Shown one piece after another: positions 7,791-9,866 of a DNA stretch of 9,866 bases. The stretch is from Marinosulfonomonas sp. (GTDB lineage Bacteria > Pseudomonadota > Alphaproteobacteria > Rhodobacterales > Rhodobacteraceae). The position numbers were made by a program, and so were the translations under genes. Where the stretch lies: assembly GCA_015494385.1 (NCBI GenBank), contig WGBJ01000196.1:1-9866 (forward strand), written 5' to 3'. How positions within the stretch are numbered: position 1 is the stretch's first letter; each line of letters begins with the position of its first letter. The notes below the pieces were generated by a model. It worked only from the letters and a program-made list of their open reading frames with translations. It was not told the origin of the DNA and ran no database searches.

Positions 7791-9523
7791 CAAAGATCCA
7801 TATAGATATGGCCTTCGGCCTTGGCGCCGGGATGGGTCACAGCCCCCAGACGGGTCGGACCAACCTGCTGGGCGTATTTCCACAAGGCACCGGACGAATA
7901 GATCGTCTTGCGCGCACCGCCCCATGCGTCCTTGCGTTTGGCCATTTCCGCATCGTCAATGTTGACCGAGATTTCGCCCTTGATCGCGTCCAGCGTAATG
8001 ATGTCGCCATCCTGCACCATTGCAATAGGGCCGCCATGTGCGGCCTCGGGGCCAACGTGACCAACGCAGAACCCGCGGGTCGCGCCGGAAAAACGGCCAT
8101 CCGTGATCAGCGCCACCTTCTTGCCCATGCCCTGACCCGACAGCGCCGCCGTGGTCGCCAGCATTTCGCGCATGCCGGGGCCGCCTGCGGGGCCTTCATT
8201 GCGGATTACCAGAACTTCGCCTTCTTTATACTCACGCTTTTGCACCGCCTCGAAGGCGTCTTCCTCGCATTCAAACACACGGGCAGGGCCGCTGAACACC
8301 TGTTGCTCGGCCTCCATACCGGCGACTTTTACAATCGCGCCATCGGGTGCCAGATTGCCCTTCAGGCCAACCACACCGCCGGTGGCTGACAGCGGAGTTT
8401 CCACCGGATAGATCACCTTGCCGTCTGCCTGACGGGTGACGATATCGATTTCTTCGCCCATGCTGCGGCCGGTGCATGTCATCACGTCACGATAGATCAA
8501 ACCGGCCTTGTCCAGTTCCTTCATGATCACCGGCACGCCACCGGCTTCATACAGATCCTTGGCCACATATTGCCCGCCCGGTTTCAGATCGACGAAATAG
8601 GGGGTGTCGCGGAAGATGTCGCAAACGTCGGTCAGGTCGAAATCAATGCCTGCCTCGTGCGCAATCGCAGGCAGGTGCAGACCGGCGTTGGTCGAGCCAC
8701 CGGTGCAGGCCACCACACGCGCCGCATTGATCAGCGCCTCGCGGGTGACGATATCCCGCGCGCGGATGTTCTTTTCAAGCAGGTTCATCACCGCCACGCC
8801 TGACGCCTCGGCATACTGGTCGCGGCTTTCGTAAGGGGCGGGGGCACCGGCAGAGTTGGGCAGGGCAAGGCCGATCGCCTCGCTCACACAAGCCATGGTG
8901 TTGGCGGTAAACTGGCCACCACAGGCACCGGCGGAGGGGCAGGCAACCGATTCCAGCATTTCCAGCTCGGCATCCGTCATGTTGCCTGCCTGATGCTGGC
9001 CCACGGCCTCGAACACGTCCTGAACGGTCACGTCACGGCCATCCAGACGACCGGGCAGGATCGAGCCGCCATAGATGAACACGCTGGGCACATTCAAACG
9101 CACCATCGCCATCATCATGCCGGGCAGGGATTTGTCACAACCGGCCAGACCCACCAGCGCGTCATAGCAATGACCGCGCATGGTCAGTTCAACCGAATCC
9201 GCAATCGCCTCGCGGCTGGCAAGGGAGGAACGCATGCCCTCATGCCCCATGGCGATGCCGTCGGTCACGGTGATGGTGGTAAATTCGCGCGGGGTGCCTT
9301 CGGCGGCTTTCACACCCATCTTGACCACCTGCGCCTGACGGTTCAGGGCGATGTTACAGGGGGCGGCCTCGTTCCAGCAGGTGGCCACACCGACCAGCGG
9401 CTGGTGGATTTCAGCCTCGCTCAGGCCCATCGCATAGAGATAAGAGCGATGCGGCGCCCGTTCGGGCCCTTCGGTGACATGACGGCTGGGAAGGTTTGAT
9501 TTGTCGAACTTGGTGTTTTTCAT
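7790..9523 (-). CDS. ilvD: Dihydroxy-acid dehydratase
   Basis: The 577-residue enzyme dehydrates 2,3-dihydroxy-isovalerate and 2,3-dihydroxy-3-methylvalerate to the 2-oxo acids, the third common step in valine, isoleucine and leucine synthesis, in the cytosol. Both IlvD/Edd signatures are present: C129-D-K131-S-L-P-G-M-M-M (K131 is the lysine carbamylated in solved relatives) and LITDGRFSG at 472-480, where S479 is the expected catalytic base. C56, C129 and C201 (in [11 protein letters not shown]) are the three cysteines expected to hold the Fe-S cluster. The length fits the shorter 2Fe-2S-type branch better than the roughly 615-residue E. coli enzyme; cluster type is inferred. The start is ATG 9523-9521, with AGGGG six bases upstream. 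The in-frame TTG 57 bases earlier would only add an unusual 19-residue tail. It is the first gene of the - strand block, and no leader peptide rich in branched-chain codons is seen ahead of it. Confidence 0.97.
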   Translation of the reverse strand: MKNTKFDKSNLPSRHVTEGPERAPHRSYLYAMGLSEAEIHQPLVGVATCWNEAAPCNIALNRQAQVVKMGVKAAEGTPREFTTITVTDGIAMGHEGMRSSLASREAIADSVELTMRGHCYDALVGLAGCDKSLPGMMMAMVRLNVPSVFIYGGSILPGRLDGRDVTVQDVFEAVGQHQAGNMTDAELEMLESVACPSAGACGGQFTANTMACVSEAIGLALPNSAGAPAPYESRDQYAEASGVAVMNLLEKNIRARDIVTREALINAARVVACTGGSTNAGLHLPAIAHEAGIDFDLTDVCDIFRDTPYFVDLKPGGQYVAKDLYEAGGVPVIMKELDKAGLIYRDVMTCTGRSMGEEIDIVTRQADGKVIYPVETPLSATGGVVGLKGNLAPDGAIVKVAGMEAEQQVFSGPARVFECEEDAFEAVQKREYKEGEVLVIRNEGPAGGPGMREMLATTAALSGQGMGKKVALITDGRFSGATRGFCVGHVGPEAAHGGPIAMVQDGDIITLDAIKGEISVNIDDAEMAKRKDAWGGARKTIYSSGALWKYAQQVGPTRLGAVTHPGAKAEGHIYMDL

Positions 9524-9602
9524 GATGGACCCCTGAATAAAGCTTGGAATTTGAATAGGGGACAGGGGCGATTGGTGCAAGTGGGGATGAGGATAGTAGC
9601 CC

Positions 9603-9653
9603 AGTATTGCATTGTATCGTTATAGAGAATTACAGTAACGTCCCAGCAATACT
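9603..9653. repeat. Inverted repeat in the ilvD upstream spacer
   Basis: AGTATTGC (9603-9610) and GCAATACT (9646-9653) are exact reverse complements, 35 bases apart. The right arm extends to GCAATACTACT, and the left side carries AGTAG (9594-9598) interrupted by five extra bases, so the relation is 11 bases with a bulge. The arms bracket the candidate ilvD -10 boxes and could be paired operator half-sites, or chance in AT-rich DNA. Confidence 0.35.
9611..9649 (-). promoter_or_regulatory. Candidate ilvD promoter
   Basis: On the - strand, TTGCTG (9649-9644) is followed after 19 bases by TATAAC (9624-9619), and a second possible -10, TACAAT, lies at 9616-9611. Either would start transcription about 80-90 bases before the ilvD ATG. 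The spacing is not ideal, so this is a plausible but unproven promoter in the most AT-rich stretch of the spacer. Confidence 0.3.
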
Positions 9654-9695
9654 ACTTTAAATGGTTTTACAGTTTCGTAAGTTCGGGAGCCGATA

Positions 9696-9866
9696 TTGGA
9701 GAAGCAACGGAAAAAGGAATTAGACCGCATAATCCGGGAAAATCGCCTGCGTAATCCACAACTTCGGTTGGCAATATTGTTTATTATCATTCTTGTCGCA
9801 ATTGTCGGGTTTCTGTTTCTTGGCCCTACGAAAGAGGTAGGCTTTCAAAAAGTCATTGTTCAGGAA
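9696..9866 (+). CDS. Single-pass membrane protein, function unknown (5' part only)
   Basis: The frame is open from TTG 9696 to the window end (57 codons) and is cut there. GGGAG (9685-9689) is placed 6 bases before the TTG, and an in-frame TAA at 9678-9680 limits any longer start, so the TTG is well supported. Residues 1-23 are highly charged and basic (KQRKKELDRIIRENRLR), residues 24-42 are a transmembrane helix (LAILFIIILVAIVGFLFLG), and the part that follows begins a polar segment (PTKEVGFQK). By the positive-inside rule the N-terminus is cytoplasmic and the rest periplasmic. GC content is about 41% over 9601-9866, and it uses TTA and ATA codons that are rare in the neighbours. It is divergent from ilvD. 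No family is recognised; the missing C-terminal part would decide. Confidence 0.65.
   Translation, partial: MEKQRKKELDRIIRENRLRNPQLRLAILFIIILVAIVGFLFLGPTKEVGFQKVIVQE

Larger units (their letters stand above)
9524..9695. other. Divergent intergenic spacer between ilvD and a membrane protein gene
   Basis: This 172-base stretch separates ilvD (- strand) from the + strand gene at the right edge. The half next to ilvD is GC-rich leader; the half beyond 9600 is AT-rich (21 G+C in 9601-9660). It holds the inverted repeat and candidate promoter listed separately. I see no hairpin with a T-run and no leader peptide. No convincing + strand promoter stands out. Confidence 0.6.

Noticed and set aside
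7791..7925. N-terminal extension of the lipoprotein gene into ilvD
   Set aside because: It would place 45 unrelated residues before a clean lipoprotein signal, while the ATG at 7790 fits the TGATG junction with ilvD.
9524..9580. Nineteen-codon TTG-started extension of ilvD, also considered as a leader peptide for attenuation
   Set aside because: It is in frame with ilvD without a stop, has no run of Leu, Ile or Val codons, and no alternative hairpins are seen. The ATG at 9523 has a good ribosome site.

Overview
The window looks like ordinary core chromosome of an alphaproteobacterium, most likely the Roseobacter group of Rhodobacteraceae. The reasons are the GC-rich coding sequence, the tightly packed operons with ATGA/TGATG overlaps, and several proteins I recognise as typical of that family (the short CinA-type protein, its GNAT partner, and the conserved unknowns). 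This is judged from protein character only; no rRNA or other marker gene is present.

Left block, + strand (1-2618): the 3' end of a CinA-type molybdopterin-binding-domain protein, a GNAT acetyltransferase, an AhpD-like peroxidase-related enzyme with a TTG start, and an OmpA-family envelope protein. Two of the three junctions are 4-base ATGA overlaps and the third is a 13-base gap, so the four genes probably form one transcript with translational coupling.

Middle (2644-3795), - strand: a LysR-type regulator converges on the OmpA gene with only 25 bases between stops. Its own leader is a 246-base intergenic stretch that holds a candidate promoter and a terminator-like hairpin.

Right block, - strand, reading from 9523 down to 3796: ilvD (dihydroxy-acid dehydratase, branched-chain amino acid synthesis), a lipoprotein of unknown function whose start overlaps the ilvD stop, two conserved-type proteins of unknown function, and fadH (2,4-dienoyl-CoA reductase, unsaturated fatty acid beta-oxidation). 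Gaps are -1, 33, 18 and 68 bases, so a single long transcript is possible. It would link amino-acid and fatty-acid metabolism with three uncharacterised proteins, but nothing in the sequence shows that they work together.

Right edge (9524-9866): an AT-rich spacer with an inverted repeat, then the start of a divergent + strand gene for a single-pass membrane protein. It uses a TTG start and is cut by the window end. GC falls to about 41% here, the only compositional break in the window.

I found no tRNA, rRNA, CRISPR array, insertion sequence, phage gene or defence system, and no convincing previously undescribed system. The most worthwhile leads are the ilvD-coupled lipoprotein, the unknown pair before fadH, and the composition break at the right edge.
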